Origin: Paenibacillus sp. FSL R5-0490
Lineage (GTDB): Bacteria; Bacillota; Bacilli; Bacillales; Cytobacillaceae
Assembly (NCBI RefSeq): GCF_001956215.1
Contig: NZ_MRTQ01000015.1
Location: forward strand, 1-64,000
Length of the DNA: 64,000 nt
Direction: 5' to 3'
Below are positions 43,896 to 52,886 of the stretch, one piece after another. How positions within the stretch are numbered: position 1 is the first letter of the stretch; every line of letters begins with the position of its first letter. A program made the position numbers and the translations under genes. The notes beneath the pieces were generated by a model. That model ran no database searches. It saw nothing but the letters and a program-made list of their open reading frames with translations, and had not been told where the DNA came from.

Positions 43896-44234
43896 ATGTG
43901 TGGAATAGATTTTGTAATTGGAGTAACCGATAAAGAAGCATCAAAGGCAGAAAAATTTGTTCATTTTAACGAAAGAACACACGCTTACTTAATAAATATT
44001 GAAAAGGGTTCTGGTAATGACTTTAATCTTCTTTTGAAACTTGACCCTTACCGTCAAACAATAATATATAGAGATAAGATTCCAGATTTATTAGTAGTTT
44101 GCGAAGCTTTAATTAATAAATACAATTTAGCTGGAGAAAAACAATGTGAAATAAGGAATTTTGCACAAGAATTAAAGGAACTATGCGAAGATGCGATAAA
44201 ACAAAAGAAACATATATACGCTATTGGAGATTAG
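43896..44234 (+). CDS. Uncharacterised protein (112 aa)
   Basis: A soluble protein starting MCGIDFVIGVTDKEASKAEK, with FNLLLKLDPYRQTIIYRDKI in the middle and a helical end. The gene is more AT-rich than its neighbours, which may mean recent transfer. A GTG three codons upstream is an alternative start. A terminator follows at 44308. I do not recognise the family and see no catalytic motif. Confidence 0.65.
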   Translation: MCGIDFVIGVTDKEASKAEKFVHFNERTHAYLINIEKGSGNDFNLLLKLDPYRQTIIYRDKIPDLLVVCEALINKYNLAGEKQCEIRNFAQELKELCEDAIKQKKHIYAIGD

Positions 44235-44307
44235 TTTAGTTTGCTTATCAATCTCGGTTTCCATCTTGTTCAACGAACGGGTGCTAATCTTCAACAAAGT
44301 GGTGCTA

Positions 44308-44346
44308 TAAAAAAAGCTCAAAGCATTATGGATCCGAGCTTTTTTG
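44308..44346 (+). terminator. Intrinsic terminator
   Basis: AAAAAAGCTC and GAGCTTTTTT enclose a 16-nt loop, after the uncharacterised gene. Confidence 0.7.
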
Positions 44347-44569
44347 CGGCTGATATTTCTGCTGAAACGTCGGTAAATCGATTCTGGAGGTGCTTAAGCG
44401 TTCCTGCGGCATATCGCCCCGCGGAAAAAGGACAGCAGTTCGAATCACAGGGAAAAACCAGCTTTATCCAAATCCCGATTGGCTTTTACCGTGCCCGTCC
44501 ATGGCTGAGGGGGAATTTGATTAGCTAGATTAGAAGATGAATCTGATTGAATTTCTGTTTTCGGGTGCT

Positions 44570-44598
44570 TGACGTGTGAATTGGCACACGTCATTTTT
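44570..44598. repeat. TGACGTGTG hairpin repeat, copy 1
   Basis: TGACGTGTG pairs perfectly with CACACGTCA around AATTGG, then TTTTT. The same stem occurs at 60849-60871, 16 kb away at the other side of the ectoine cluster and cyclase genes. The gap 44235-45006 otherwise holds two terminators and the eutB promoter region. Confidence 0.8.
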
Positions 44599-44816
44599 CT
44601 TGTTTATGAAGGCCTTAGCCTTTTATCGTTTTTGTCATTGCAATTGACATTATATTTTAATAAGAATTGTGCCGGAATAGTTGTCAATTTCAATGCCACT
44701 TGGACTGTTCTTCCACTGAAAAACAGGTGATTTTGTATAACGGAGAGAATTTATTTTTAGATAGAATTAACTCATGGCGGTTAAAAAATCCATCTCATAA
44801 AAATAAAGAATAGTGA

Positions 44817-44843
44817 AAACTCGTCATTTAGGGCGAGTTTTTT
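44817..44843 (+). terminator. Intrinsic terminator upstream of eutB
   Basis: AAACTCG pairs with CGAGTTT around TCATTTAGGG, then TTT. It shields eutB from upstream transcription. Confidence 0.75.
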
Positions 44844-44900
44844 ACCTTTTATATGTCATGTAAGGCATAATTGATAAGTGTACCATCCAAAGTATTTAAA

Positions 44901-44915
44901 AAAGTTGTATGAAAA
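44901..44915 (+). promoter_or_regulatory. Candidate PucR-type regulator site before eutB
   Basis: AAAGTTGTATGAAAA occurs here and, as an exact reverse complement, at 48085-48099 before doeA. It lies 23 bp upstream of the putative -35 box of eutB, a place suited to an activator. Confidence 0.6.
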
Positions 44916-44938
44916 CATCTCCCCTTTTATTAGCACTT

Positions 44939-44966
44939 TTGACAATTGAATTTTCTGAAATATCGA
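44939..44966 (+). promoter_or_regulatory. Sigma-A-type promoter of eutB
   Basis: TTGACA, a 16-bp spacer and TATCGA. The weak -10 box fits a promoter that needs an activator. Confidence 0.45.
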
Positions 44967-45006
44967 ACTATTATTAGGGCAAGGAAATTCTTTTTGGGAG
45001 GAGAAC

Positions 45007-46026
45007 ATGATGCATTCAAGATCTGTAAAGGAAAGAATAGATATTTCCATCCGCGATATTTGGGAAGCAAAGAAACGAATTTCTTCCCTTGTAGATAAGA
45101 CTCCATTGATTCAATCGGCTATCCTGTCTGAGAAATTGGGACGGAGGGTTTTTTTGAAACTGGAGAATGTTCATGAAATCGGCGCCTTTAAAGTCAGAGG
45201 GGCAGCGAATAAAATTTTGAGTTTAAGTCCTGAAGCGAGAGAACGGGGAGTTGCCACCTATTCTACAGGGAACCATGGCATGGCTGTTGCCTATGTGGCG
45301 AAAAAGCTTGGAATCGAGGCAGTTGTTTGCATATCCAACCGTGTCCCAAAAGCTAAGGTAGATTCTTTAAAAAGGCTGGGAACTAAAATAGAAATTTACG
45401 GTGACAGCCAGGATGCCGCCGGGGAGCGATGCTATGATCTGGAGAGGACGGAAGGGCTGACTGTGATTCAGCCGTTCGATGATCCTCATGTGATTGCAGG
45501 TCAGGGAACAATTGGTTTGGAAATTTTGGAGGAACTTCCGAATGTATCAGATGTAATTGTCCCTCTTTCAGGCGGCGGGCTTCTTTCAGGGGTTGGGCTC
45601 GCACTTAAATCAAATGACAGAGGGATAAAGGTTTCAGGTGTATGTATGGAAAAATCCGCTGTAATGTATGAGAGTTTAAAGGCAGGGAAACCGGTAGTGC
45701 TTGAAGAGAGTGAGACTCTGGCTGACAGCTTGCTGGGAGGAATCGGTCTGGATAACTGCTACACACTTCGTATGGTTCAGGAATACATGGATAACGCTTA
45801 TTTGATTCCCGAAGAGGAGATTGCAAACAGCATGGCTTTTATGATGGATAAGCACAGAATGATTATGGAGGGAGCAGCAGCTACTGGAGTTGCAGCGGTT
45901 TTAGGGGGTAAGATTCCCCGGCAGGAGGGGGATGTTGCTGTAATCATCAGCGGACATAATGTGGATCTTTCTGTCATACATCGGATCATTCAGGATTATG
46001 CCATCTGTAATGGTGTGAGTAAATAA
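45007..46026 (+). CDS. eutB: EutB-like PLP-dependent dehydratase (hydroxyectoine utilisation)
   Basis: A 339-residue threonine-dehydratase-fold enzyme. The PLP lysine is in EIGAFKVRGAANK, the phosphate loop is PLSGGGLLSG, and TPLIQSAILSEKLG begins the fold. In hydroxyectoine breakdown EutB removes water from the hydroxylated diaminobutyrate intermediate and EutC then acts on the product. Plain threonine or hydroxyaspartate dehydratase is the alternative, but eutC, doeA and deacetylase genes lie downstream. It is separated from the rest by the regulator gene and has its own promoter. Confidence 0.85.
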   Translation: MMHSRSVKERIDISIRDIWEAKKRISSLVDKTPLIQSAILSEKLGRRVFLKLENVHEIGAFKVRGAANKILSLSPEARERGVATYSTGNHGMAVAYVAKKLGIEAVVCISNRVPKAKVDSLKRLGTKIEIYGDSQDAAGERCYDLERTEGLTVIQPFDDPHVIAGQGTIGLEILEELPNVSDVIVPLSGGGLLSGVGLALKSNDRGIKVSGVCMEKSAVMYESLKAGKPVVLEESETLADSLLGGIGLDNCYTLRMVQEYMDNAYLIPEEEIANSMAFMMDKHRMIMEGAAATGVAAVLGGKIPRQEGDVAVIISGHNVDLSVIHRIIQDYAICNGVSK

Positions 46027-46206
46027 GTGGCTGAAATGAAGGCTATGGCTATAACCGGACATATGGAAAAATACTGAATTTATTATATTAATAAAATATA
46101 AGCTGGCATTGCGGGAAATTTATAGTAGACGTTCCTATCTGAATATGGTTTCCTATAATAAAAGTCTTCTATTTTTTAATCTTAAGGTGTTCAGAGGGGA
46201 GCCAAC

Positions 46207-47919
46207 ATGAGATTAACAGTTAAAGATGTCCTAAAATACAAGATTCTCAATAGTGCCAAGATTGTTACCGGAAAGGAATATGCTGAAAAACGGCATATCC
46301 AATGGATTTCGGCCATAGAAATGCCAGTGGAAAACTTTGTCCGAAAAAATGAAGCGGTATTAACGACAGGGATAGGCTGCGGGCAGGATCCTGAAACTTT
46401 CAAAAGGTTTGTTCAGGATGTGATCGACTCTGACGCTTCGGCCCTGATGGTTGCTTTGGGAAGATACATTTTTGATATTCCGACTGAGGTCATAGAACTG
46501 GCTGAAATGAATAATTTTATTATTATTGAACTTCCATGGGAAATCCGTTTTTCCAGTATTATTGAATTGGTAATGAAAGAGATAAATGACATCGAATATA
46601 AAGAGCGTCAAAAATCAGAAAAGGTTCAGCAGGAACTTCTTAATCTCATTCTAAAAGACACCGATCTGAGGGGTATCTCAAAATTCGTTGAAAAACATAT
46701 CGGGCATCCGCTCGTCATTACAGACCGATCAGGCACCCTTCATGAAAAAAGCATCCATACACAATCCTTTATAAAGGAGTGGAAAAAATATGTCCTGCAA
46801 GGAATTCTTCCATCAAGGACAGAAAACACTCTATTAAAAGGAGATCCTATGTTTCAGAAGTTCCAAATGATTAAAATAGAAAACCGGATTGTTTTTCAAA
46901 TTCCGGTGCTCCAGGTAGCCGACAATCCACAAGGCTATATTTTTGTATTGGTTCCCAGTTCCGAATCAATCGAATCCTTTCTCACTCTCTTTCGGGTTAA
47001 CGTGTTAGAGCACGCTGCAACTACGATTGCTCTTTGGCTTTCAAGGAGAAATGCCATTGAAGAGACAAAAATGCGCCTTCGCAGCGATTTTGTCCATGAG
47101 CTTTCTAAGGGCGAATTCCTATCACTTGAACAAGCCGATACAAGGGCAAAATTGCTTGGATATAATCTTAAACTCCCATATGTGTGTATTGTCGGGTATC
47201 CGGAAAATATGAAAATTTTATTCCAAAAGCGCAAGCAGGACTACGATTCCTACGAACATTGGCTTGAAAGCATGATTCAATATATTGAAGAAGAAGTCTA
47301 CTATGCCGCCCAGTCTCTTAAAAAGGATATACTGATGACCTATCAGGGTGAACAGCTTGTCATTTTCCTGGAAACATCAGGGGTGAAGGGAAATGAAAAC
47401 GCTACAAATTTCCTTGACCTTGTCGAACGGCGCCTGGGAAATTTGCTTCCTGAAGTTGTCATATCATGGGGCATAGGCAATGCGTTTGAAGGCATTTCAG
47501 GATTTGGTGAAAGCTTCCGTCATGCTGGCACTGCTTTAAGCATTGGCAGGCGGAAAAAGGGTTTCGGGCAGCGGATGATGTATGAGCAAACTAGAGTGGA
47601 CAGGGTGCTGTTAAATTTGGCTGGCAATAAAGAGATGGAAGATATTATTATGTCAACTATTGAGCCTCTTGTACAATATGATGAGCAGCGGCACATGGAT
47701 TTGATTGGAACTTTCATCGCTTATAATCAATGTCATGGGAATGTAAGTCAGACAGCGAGATCACTAAATCTCCACCGGCAGTCCCTGCTGTACCGGCTAA
47801 GGAAGATTGAATCCTTGACTGGCTTGTCCCTTATTGATCCGGATGATTTATTTCTTTTGGATCTGAGCATAAAGATTTGGAAAATAGGAGAACATGCCGT
47901 AATGGCAGGTCAACCTTAA
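46207..47919 (+). CDS. PucR-family transcriptional regulator of the ectoine cluster
   Basis: A 570-residue regulator. Residues about 6-125 are the PucR-type sensory domain (LTVKDVLKYKILNSAKIVTG), the middle is a GGDEF-like CdaR fold, and the C-terminus is a PucR/CdaR helix-turn-helix (NQCHGNVSQTARSLNLHRQS, then LLYRLRKIESLTGL). Such proteins usually activate catabolic genes for purines or sugar acids when bound to the intermediate. Proteobacterial ectoine clusters use the MocR-type EnuR instead. It lies between eutB and doeA, and its target may be the shared 15-bp motif found before both. A strong terminator follows. Confidence 0.9.
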   Translation: MRLTVKDVLKYKILNSAKIVTGKEYAEKRHIQWISAIEMPVENFVRKNEAVLTTGIGCGQDPETFKRFVQDVIDSDASALMVALGRYIFDIPTEVIELAEMNNFIIIELPWEIRFSSIIELVMKEINDIEYKERQKSEKVQQELLNLILKDTDLRGISKFVEKHIGHPLVITDRSGTLHEKSIHTQSFIKEWKKYVLQGILPSRTENTLLKGDPMFQKFQMIKIENRIVFQIPVLQVADNPQGYIFVLVPSSESIESFLTLFRVNVLEHAATTIALWLSRRNAIEETKMRLRSDFVHELSKGEFLSLEQADTRAKLLGYNLKLPYVCIVGYPENMKILFQKRKQDYDSYEHWLESMIQYIEEEVYYAAQSLKKDILMTYQGEQLVIFLETSGVKGNENATNFLDLVERRLGNLLPEVVISWGIGNAFEGISGFGESFRHAGTALSIGRRKKGFGQRMMYEQTRVDRVLLNLAGNKEMEDIIMSTIEPLVQYDEQRHMDLIGTFIAYNQCHGNVSQTARSLNLHRQSLLYRLRKIESLTGLSLIDPDDLFLLDLSIKIWKIGEHAVMAGQP

Positions 47920-47926
47920 TAATATT

Positions 47927-47973
47927 AAAAAAATGCGGAAAAATCCTTTGCGGTTTTTTTCCGCATTTTTTTT
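47927..47973 (+). terminator. Strong intrinsic terminator after the PucR gene
   Basis: AAAAAATGCGGAAAAA pairs with TTTTTTCCGCATTTTTT around CCTTTGCG-type loop. It separates the regulator from the doeA operon. Confidence 0.9.
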
Positions 47974-48084
47974 GCTTCCAACCAATCACCCAACTTGTCT
48001 ATTAATCTTTTTGCAGGAAAATTTACTTATAAATATTTTAAAAATTTAAAACCTTTCGATAGTTTGACTAAAATAAAATTTGAA

Positions 48085-48099
48085 TTTTCATACAACTTT
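48085..48099 (-). promoter_or_regulatory. Candidate PucR-type regulator site before doeA
   Basis: TTTTCATACAACTTT is the exact reverse complement of the 15-mer at 44901-44915. A TATAAT box lies at 48128-48133, so the centre of the motif would be about 48 bp upstream of the transcription start. Confidence 0.6.
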
Positions 48100-48183
48100 G
48101 CAGATGATAGTTTTTTTATCCTGACACTATAATAAACCTACAAACTTAATAAAATATCCGGTTTTGCAGGAGGGAGAGCCACC

Positions 48184-49371
48184 ATGTCATTTGGAACAGC
48201 AGAGTTTAAAATGAGAATCTTGAAAACAAAAGAAAGAATGGCAGCAGAAGGGATTGAAGTATTGCTTATTACCGATCCCGCTAATATGAATTATCTATCG
48301 GGTTATGACGGATGGTCCTTCTACGTGCATCAAATGCTTGTCATCATCATTGATGAGGAACAGCCGATCTGGATCGGTCGCGGGCAGGATGCAAATGGAG
48401 CCAAGGTCACGACATGGCTATATCATGAAAATATTATTCCCTACCCTGACGATTATGTACAATCTGAAACCAAACATCCAATGGATTTTGTGGCAGAAAT
48501 TTTAAAGCAAATCGGACAGCAGAATCGTTTCATTGGTGTTGAGATGGATAATTATTATTTCACGGCAAAGTGCTATGAGCAGCTGAAGAAGGGACTTCCA
48601 AATGCAAGTTTCCGGGATGCATCCCTGCTGGTAAACTGGGTCCGTATTATAAAGTCCGATACAGAAATCGAGTATATGAAGAAAGCAGCCAAAATTGTGG
48701 AGAAAACAATGGCAGCAGGAATTGAGCTGGTGAATGAAGGTGTACGGGAATGTGATGTGGCAGCGAAAATCTTTCATACACAAATAACAGGCACGGAAGA
48801 ATTCGGAGGGGACTACCCGGCAATCATGCCTCTTCTTCCATCCGGGGAAAGAACTTCAACTCCGCACTTAACCTGGACGGACCAGCGTTATAAATCAGGC
48901 GAGCTTGTGATCCTGGAATTGGCCGGATGCTATAAGCGTTACCATTCTCCTCTTGCCAGAACGGTCCATATCGGCCAGCCCTCCGAAAAAATCATGTCAC
49001 TTTCGGAAGTGGTTGTCGAGGGACTGAACGCTTGTCTGGACATGATTAAGCCCGGGATTGCCTGTGAAGAAATTGAGGAAGCATGGAAAAAATCGATTGA
49101 AAAGAGCGGAATTATAAAGGAATCGCGTCTTGGATATTCCATGGGTCTGAACTATCCGCCAGATTGGGGTGAGCATACGGCGAGCATCCGCAAAGGAGAT
49201 AAAACCATCCTTCAGCCCAATATGACATTCCATTTGATCCCTGGTATCTGGCTTGATCAATACGGTTTCGAAGCAAGTGAATCATTCAGGGTAACCGAGA
49301 ATGGATGCGAAACATTTGCAGAACTCCCTAGGCACTTATATATAAAAGAAGCATCACTTTCAAAAATCTAG
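48184..49371 (+). CDS. doeA: Ectoine hydrolase DoeA (EutD), M24-fold
   Basis: A 395-residue pita-bread-fold hydrolase. It opens the ectoine ring to N-acetyl-diaminobutyrate. Diagnostic is GYSMGLNYPPDWGEHTASIR near residue 315, as in known ectoine hydrolases, together with PNMTFHLIPGIW. The metal-binding aspartates of M24 peptidases are replaced (LELAGCYKRYHSP where D-x-G and D would stand, and IPG for EPG), which fits the metal-free ectoinases. AGGAGG precedes the ATG. It heads the seven-gene run to the BCCT transporter. Confidence 0.9.
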   Translation: MSFGTAEFKMRILKTKERMAAEGIEVLLITDPANMNYLSGYDGWSFYVHQMLVIIIDEEQPIWIGRGQDANGAKVTTWLYHENIIPYPDDYVQSETKHPMDFVAEILKQIGQQNRFIGVEMDNYYFTAKCYEQLKKGLPNASFRDASLLVNWVRIIKSDTEIEYMKKAAKIVEKTMAAGIELVNEGVRECDVAAKIFHTQITGTEEFGGDYPAIMPLLPSGERTSTPHLTWTDQRYKSGELVILELAGCYKRYHSPLARTVHIGQPSEKIMSLSEVVVEGLNACLDMIKPGIACEEIEEAWKKSIEKSGIIKESRLGYSMGLNYPPDWGEHTASIRKGDKTILQPNMTFHLIPGIWLDQYGFEASESFRVTENGCETFAELPRHLYIKEASLSKI

Positions 49372-49387
49372 GAGGTGAAGCAGAGAG

Positions 49388-50392
49388 ATGCTAATTTTTA
49401 CAGAACAGGAACTTAAGCAGTATGTGCAGCTGAACAAAGAAGCGATTGCAATTGTGGAAGCAGGATTTACGAAGCTTGCAGAAGATGAAGCCGTCATGCC
49501 GCCGATTATGCGCGTGGACCTGCACGACCAAAATGGGGAAGTGGATGTCAAAACCGCTTATGTAAAAGGGGAAGACATGTTTGCGATCAAAGTATCTTCC
49601 GGATTTTTCAATAATTATAAGCTGGGGCTTCCAAGCGGAAATGGCCTGATGCTATTAATCAGCACCCAAACAGGCCTCCCGCAGGCCATCCTGCTGGATA
49701 ACGGCTATTTGACCGAGGTGCGGACAGCCGCAGCGGGAGCGATTGCTGCAAACTGCCTTTCCAGAAAAAACATTGAAACAGTAGGCGTGATAGGAGCTGG
49801 AAGCCAGGCGAGGTACCAGGCAAGGGCGCTGAAACTCGTACGGGACTTTAAAAAAATCCTGGTCTATTCCAGGTCAGAGGATCGGTCGAGAAAGTATGCC
49901 TTGGATATGTCGGCCGAATTAGGGGTTGAGGTCCAAGTGGCTGAGAGTGCTGAAGTTTTAGTCCGTAATAGTGATACCGTCATTACGACTACTCCCGCAA
50001 AAGAACCGGTGATCAAAGCGGAATGGCTTCATCCCGGCCTTCATATTACGGCTATGGGATCTGATGCTGAGCATAAGCAGGAGCTAGAGGCAGAAGTCCT
50101 TGCCCGGGCGGATAAGCTGGTATGCGATACAAAAGCACAGTGTGCCAGACTTGGAGAATTGCATCACGCACTTGACCAGGGAGTAGTAACGAATGAATCG
50201 CAGGTTATTGAATTGGGTCAATTAACATCTGGAAAGCTAAGCGGCCGGATAAATGACGAGGAAATTACGGTTTGTGATTTAACTGGAACAGGAGTCCAGG
50301 ATACTGCCATCGCCCTGTTTGCATACAGTGAATTGGCCAGGCGGGAAATTGGGTTGAAAGTTGAGAACGAAAAACTGGCAATAAAAAACTGA
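49388..50392 (+). CDS. eutC: EutC-like ornithine-cyclodeaminase-family enzyme
   Basis: A 334-residue protein of the ornithine cyclodeaminase/mu-crystallin fold: YLTEVRTAAAGAIAAN, the NAD-binding VGVIGAGSQARYQARAL, HITAMGSDAEHKQELE and CDLTGTGVQDTAIA. In hydroxyectoine breakdown EutC works after EutB to restore diaminobutyrate, probably as an imine reductase or isomerase. The start is 16 bp after the doeA stop, with AGGAGGTGAAG as the site. Alanine dehydrogenase or true cyclodeaminase activity is the alternative. Confidence 0.86.
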   Translation: MLIFTEQELKQYVQLNKEAIAIVEAGFTKLAEDEAVMPPIMRVDLHDQNGEVDVKTAYVKGEDMFAIKVSSGFFNNYKLGLPSGNGLMLLISTQTGLPQAILLDNGYLTEVRTAAAGAIAANCLSRKNIETVGVIGAGSQARYQARALKLVRDFKKILVYSRSEDRSRKYALDMSAELGVEVQVAESAEVLVRNSDTVITTTPAKEPVIKAEWLHPGLHITAMGSDAEHKQELEAEVLARADKLVCDTKAQCARLGELHHALDQGVVTNESQVIELGQLTSGKLSGRINDEEITVCDLTGTGVQDTAIALFAYSELARREIGLKVENEKLAIKN

Positions 50393-50406
50393 GAAGGAGT
50401 GATCGT

Positions 50407-51609
50407 ATGGTAAAAGAAAATGTTCAGGCAGGTACAAAAGCGGTATGGGCTGGGGAAAAGGATTATTTGGTGCATGGAGCGACCCAGGTGCCGGTCGTAC
50501 TCAGTGTGGCATATGGCTATGATGATATGGATGAGTGGTATGATGTAGCGATTGGAAAGAAGAAGGGTCATATTTACGGAAGAAATACAAACCCGACTGT
50601 TCAGTCATTTGAAGATAAAGTGAAAATCCTCGAAGGCGCCGAATCAGCAACAAGCTTCTCAACTGGCATGGCTGCAATCAGCAATACATTAGCGACCTTC
50701 CTGGTTCCTGGAGACCGCATTGTATCCATGAAGGATACGTATGGCGGAACGAACAAGATTTTCACGGAATTCCTGCCGCGCCAGCAAATAGATGTGGCTC
50801 TTTGTGAAACGGGGAATCACGAGCAAATAGAAGCAGAGGTCGCAAAAGGGTGTAAAATCCTTTACCTCGAAACACCGACCAATCCAACTGTCAAGATCAC
50901 TGATATCGAACGCATGGCAAAAGCAGGACACGATGCCGGGGCGATTGTCATTGTCGATAATACGTTTGCAACGCCAATGAATCAGAACCCTATTAAACTT
51001 GGTGTGGATCTGGTTATCCATAGTGCTACGAAATTCCTCGGCGGGCATGCGGATGCGCTCGGCGGAGTCGTTTGCGGTCCGCACGATCTTGTGGAAAAAA
51101 TCTATCATTATCGTGAAATCAACGGAGCCACAATGGATCCGATGGCAGCTTATCTGATGATCCGCGGAATGAAAACGCTTCACCTTCGTGTCCGCCAGCA
51201 ATGTAAAAATGCCATGGCGCTTGCCAAATACCTGCAGACAAAGGATATGGTGGAATCAGTTTATTATCCAGGGCTTGAAACACATCCAAACCATCATATT
51301 GCCAAAAGGCAGATGAAGGATTTTGGTGGGATGCTCAGCTTTGCTGTCAAAGGCGGAGTGGATACTGTCCGTGACTTGCTGCCAAAATTACAATTTGCCA
51401 ACCGTGCTGCAAATCTCGGCGCTGTCGAAACAACAGTAGGGCCGGCCCGAACAACAAGCCATGTCGAGTGTACGCCTGAGGAGCGTGCAGCAGTTGGCAT
51501 TCCGGAAGGGTTAATCCGTGTCTCCTGCGGGATTGAAGAAATTGAGGACCTCATTGCAGATTTTGAACAGGCATTTAGCCATGCAGAAAGTGTTTTGCAA
51601 GTAAAGTAG
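50407..51609 (+). CDS. Cys/Met-metabolism PLP enzyme (cystathionine gamma-synthase family) in the ectoine cluster
   Basis: A 400-residue fold-type I PLP enzyme. YGRNTNPTVQSFEDKVKILE, SFSTGMAAISNTL, YLETPTNPTVKITDIE and the lysine in HSATKFLGGHADALGGVV are the gamma-family signatures. Enzymes of this group do gamma-replacement or gamma-elimination on homoserine esters, cystathionine or methionine. No class III aminotransferase like DoeD is in the cluster, so this enzyme may take over the fate of 2,4-diaminobutyrate, by gamma-elimination or by a side transamination. That is inference. It is 14 bp from eutC and 26 bp from the deacetylase gene. Confidence 0.88.
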   Translation: MVKENVQAGTKAVWAGEKDYLVHGATQVPVVLSVAYGYDDMDEWYDVAIGKKKGHIYGRNTNPTVQSFEDKVKILEGAESATSFSTGMAAISNTLATFLVPGDRIVSMKDTYGGTNKIFTEFLPRQQIDVALCETGNHEQIEAEVAKGCKILYLETPTNPTVKITDIERMAKAGHDAGAIVIVDNTFATPMNQNPIKLGVDLVIHSATKFLGGHADALGGVVCGPHDLVEKIYHYREINGATMDPMAAYLMIRGMKTLHLRVRQQCKNAMALAKYLQTKDMVESVYYPGLETHPNHHIAKRQMKDFGGMLSFAVKGGVDTVRDLLPKLQFANRAANLGAVETTVGPARTTSHVECTPEERAAVGIPEGLIRVSCGIEEIEDLIADFEQAFSHAESVLQVK

Positions 51610-51635
51610 ATTACTAGTTCCGATCGAGGTGAGAG

Positions 51636-52886
51636 ATGATGTCAAATAATCATCCTATCGTTGAGCAAGCGAATAAGTTGGCTGGCCGTCTGGTTGAATG
51701 GCGCCGTCATCTTCATGAGCATCCCGAGCTTAGCTTTCAGGAGTTCGGGACCTCCCGTTTTGTTGCGGATGTGTTAAAGGAAATAGACGGTATCGAAGTA
51801 GAAACAGGAGTGGGTCTTGAAACAGGAGTATTAGGCACTTTGACCTCTGGGGATGGACCAGTCATTGCACTGAGGGCTGATATGGATGCCTTGCCGATTA
51901 CGGAGGAAAATCGAACAGTCTATTCGTCCAGAACTGAAGGTGTGATGCATGCTTGCGGCCATGATGCACACACCTCCATTCTCCTGGGGGCGGCTTCCCT
52001 CCTCTCGGACCAATTTAAAAAGGGCGAATTGAAAGGGACGGTTAAATTTATTTTCCAGCCGGCAGAGGAGAGTACCGACACTAACGGACTTTCAGGTTCA
52101 CCGTACATGGTCCGTGCAGGGGGTTATGACCAGGCCGAAGCTGCCCTTGCACTTCATGTCTGTCCATGGCTTCCGGTAGGGAAAGTGCAAATCAGCGATG
52201 GCTACAGTATGGCTAATGTAGATGTTTTTGAAGTGAAAATACATGGCTCAGGCGGACACGGAGCTTATCCGGAGCTTGGCACTGATCCTATTTGGATGCT
52301 TGGCCCCGTCATGCAGGCACTGTATGGAATTACAGCCAGGAGGGTTTCCGCGCTGGATGCTGCCGTTATCAGCATTGGGCAAATCCATGCAGGCACAGCA
52401 AGCAACATCATTCCGACTGAGGCAGTAATTCAGGGTACCATTCGAAGCTATACACCGGAAATCCGTGATTTTTTGGCATCGGAATTAAAGAAAGCGCTTT
52501 CTATTGTTGAGCATTTGGGCGGGTCCTTTTCATTGAGTATCCAAAGAGGGGAGCCGGCTTTAAAAAATCAACCTGCCGTCAATGAATGGATTACGGACGC
52601 CATTGCACAGACATATCCAGGCATGGGGATCATCAGGCGCCCATTTGGCCTTGGCGGAGAAGACTTCGGCTATGTCACTGAAAAAATACCGGGATCCATG
52701 TTTTTCCTTGGATGTGCACCAATGGAGGGGGGACAGCGTGATCTGCATACCCCGATTTTTGATTTGGATGAAGCCTGTCTGCCGATCGGAACAGCCATTT
52801 TGGCACAAACGGCGGGCACATTTTTAAAAAAGAAACAGAAAGTACAAATAGACCGAAATATGGAGGTGGAAATGCTTGGCACATAA
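51636..52886 (+). CDS. M20-family deacetylase, DoeB2-like
   Basis: A 416-residue metallo-amidohydrolase. Metal ligands lie in HACGHDAHTS, PAEEST and the late FGLGGEDFG, and RADMDALPITEEN is the first conserved aspartate. The small domain carries SGGHGAYPELGTDP. In the pathway it should remove acetate from N-acetyl-2,4-diaminobutyrate. The classical DoeB/EutE is of the AstE/AspA type, but an M20 enzyme called DoeB2 is known from Halomonas, as I recall. The end overlaps the next gene by 11 bp. Confidence 0.85.
   Translation: MMSNNHPIVEQANKLAGRLVEWRRHLHEHPELSFQEFGTSRFVADVLKEIDGIEVETGVGLETGVLGTLTSGDGPVIALRADMDALPITEENRTVYSSRTEGVMHACGHDAHTSILLGAASLLSDQFKKGELKGTVKFIFQPAEESTDTNGLSGSPYMVRAGGYDQAEAALALHVCPWLPVGKVQISDGYSMANVDVFEVKIHGSGGHGAYPELGTDPIWMLGPVMQALYGITARRVSALDAAVISIGQIHAGTASNIIPTEAVIQGTIRSYTPEIRDFLASELKKALSIVEHLGGSFSLSIQRGEPALKNQPAVNEWITDAIAQTYPGMGIIRRPFGLGGEDFGYVTEKIPGSMFFLGCAPMEGGQRDLHTPIFDLDEACLPIGTAILAQTAGTFLKKKQKVQIDRNMEVEMLGT

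Noticed and set aside
44241-44528. 95-codon plus-strand frame
   Set aside because: It runs through a clear intrinsic terminator at 44308-44346 and has no ribosome binding site.
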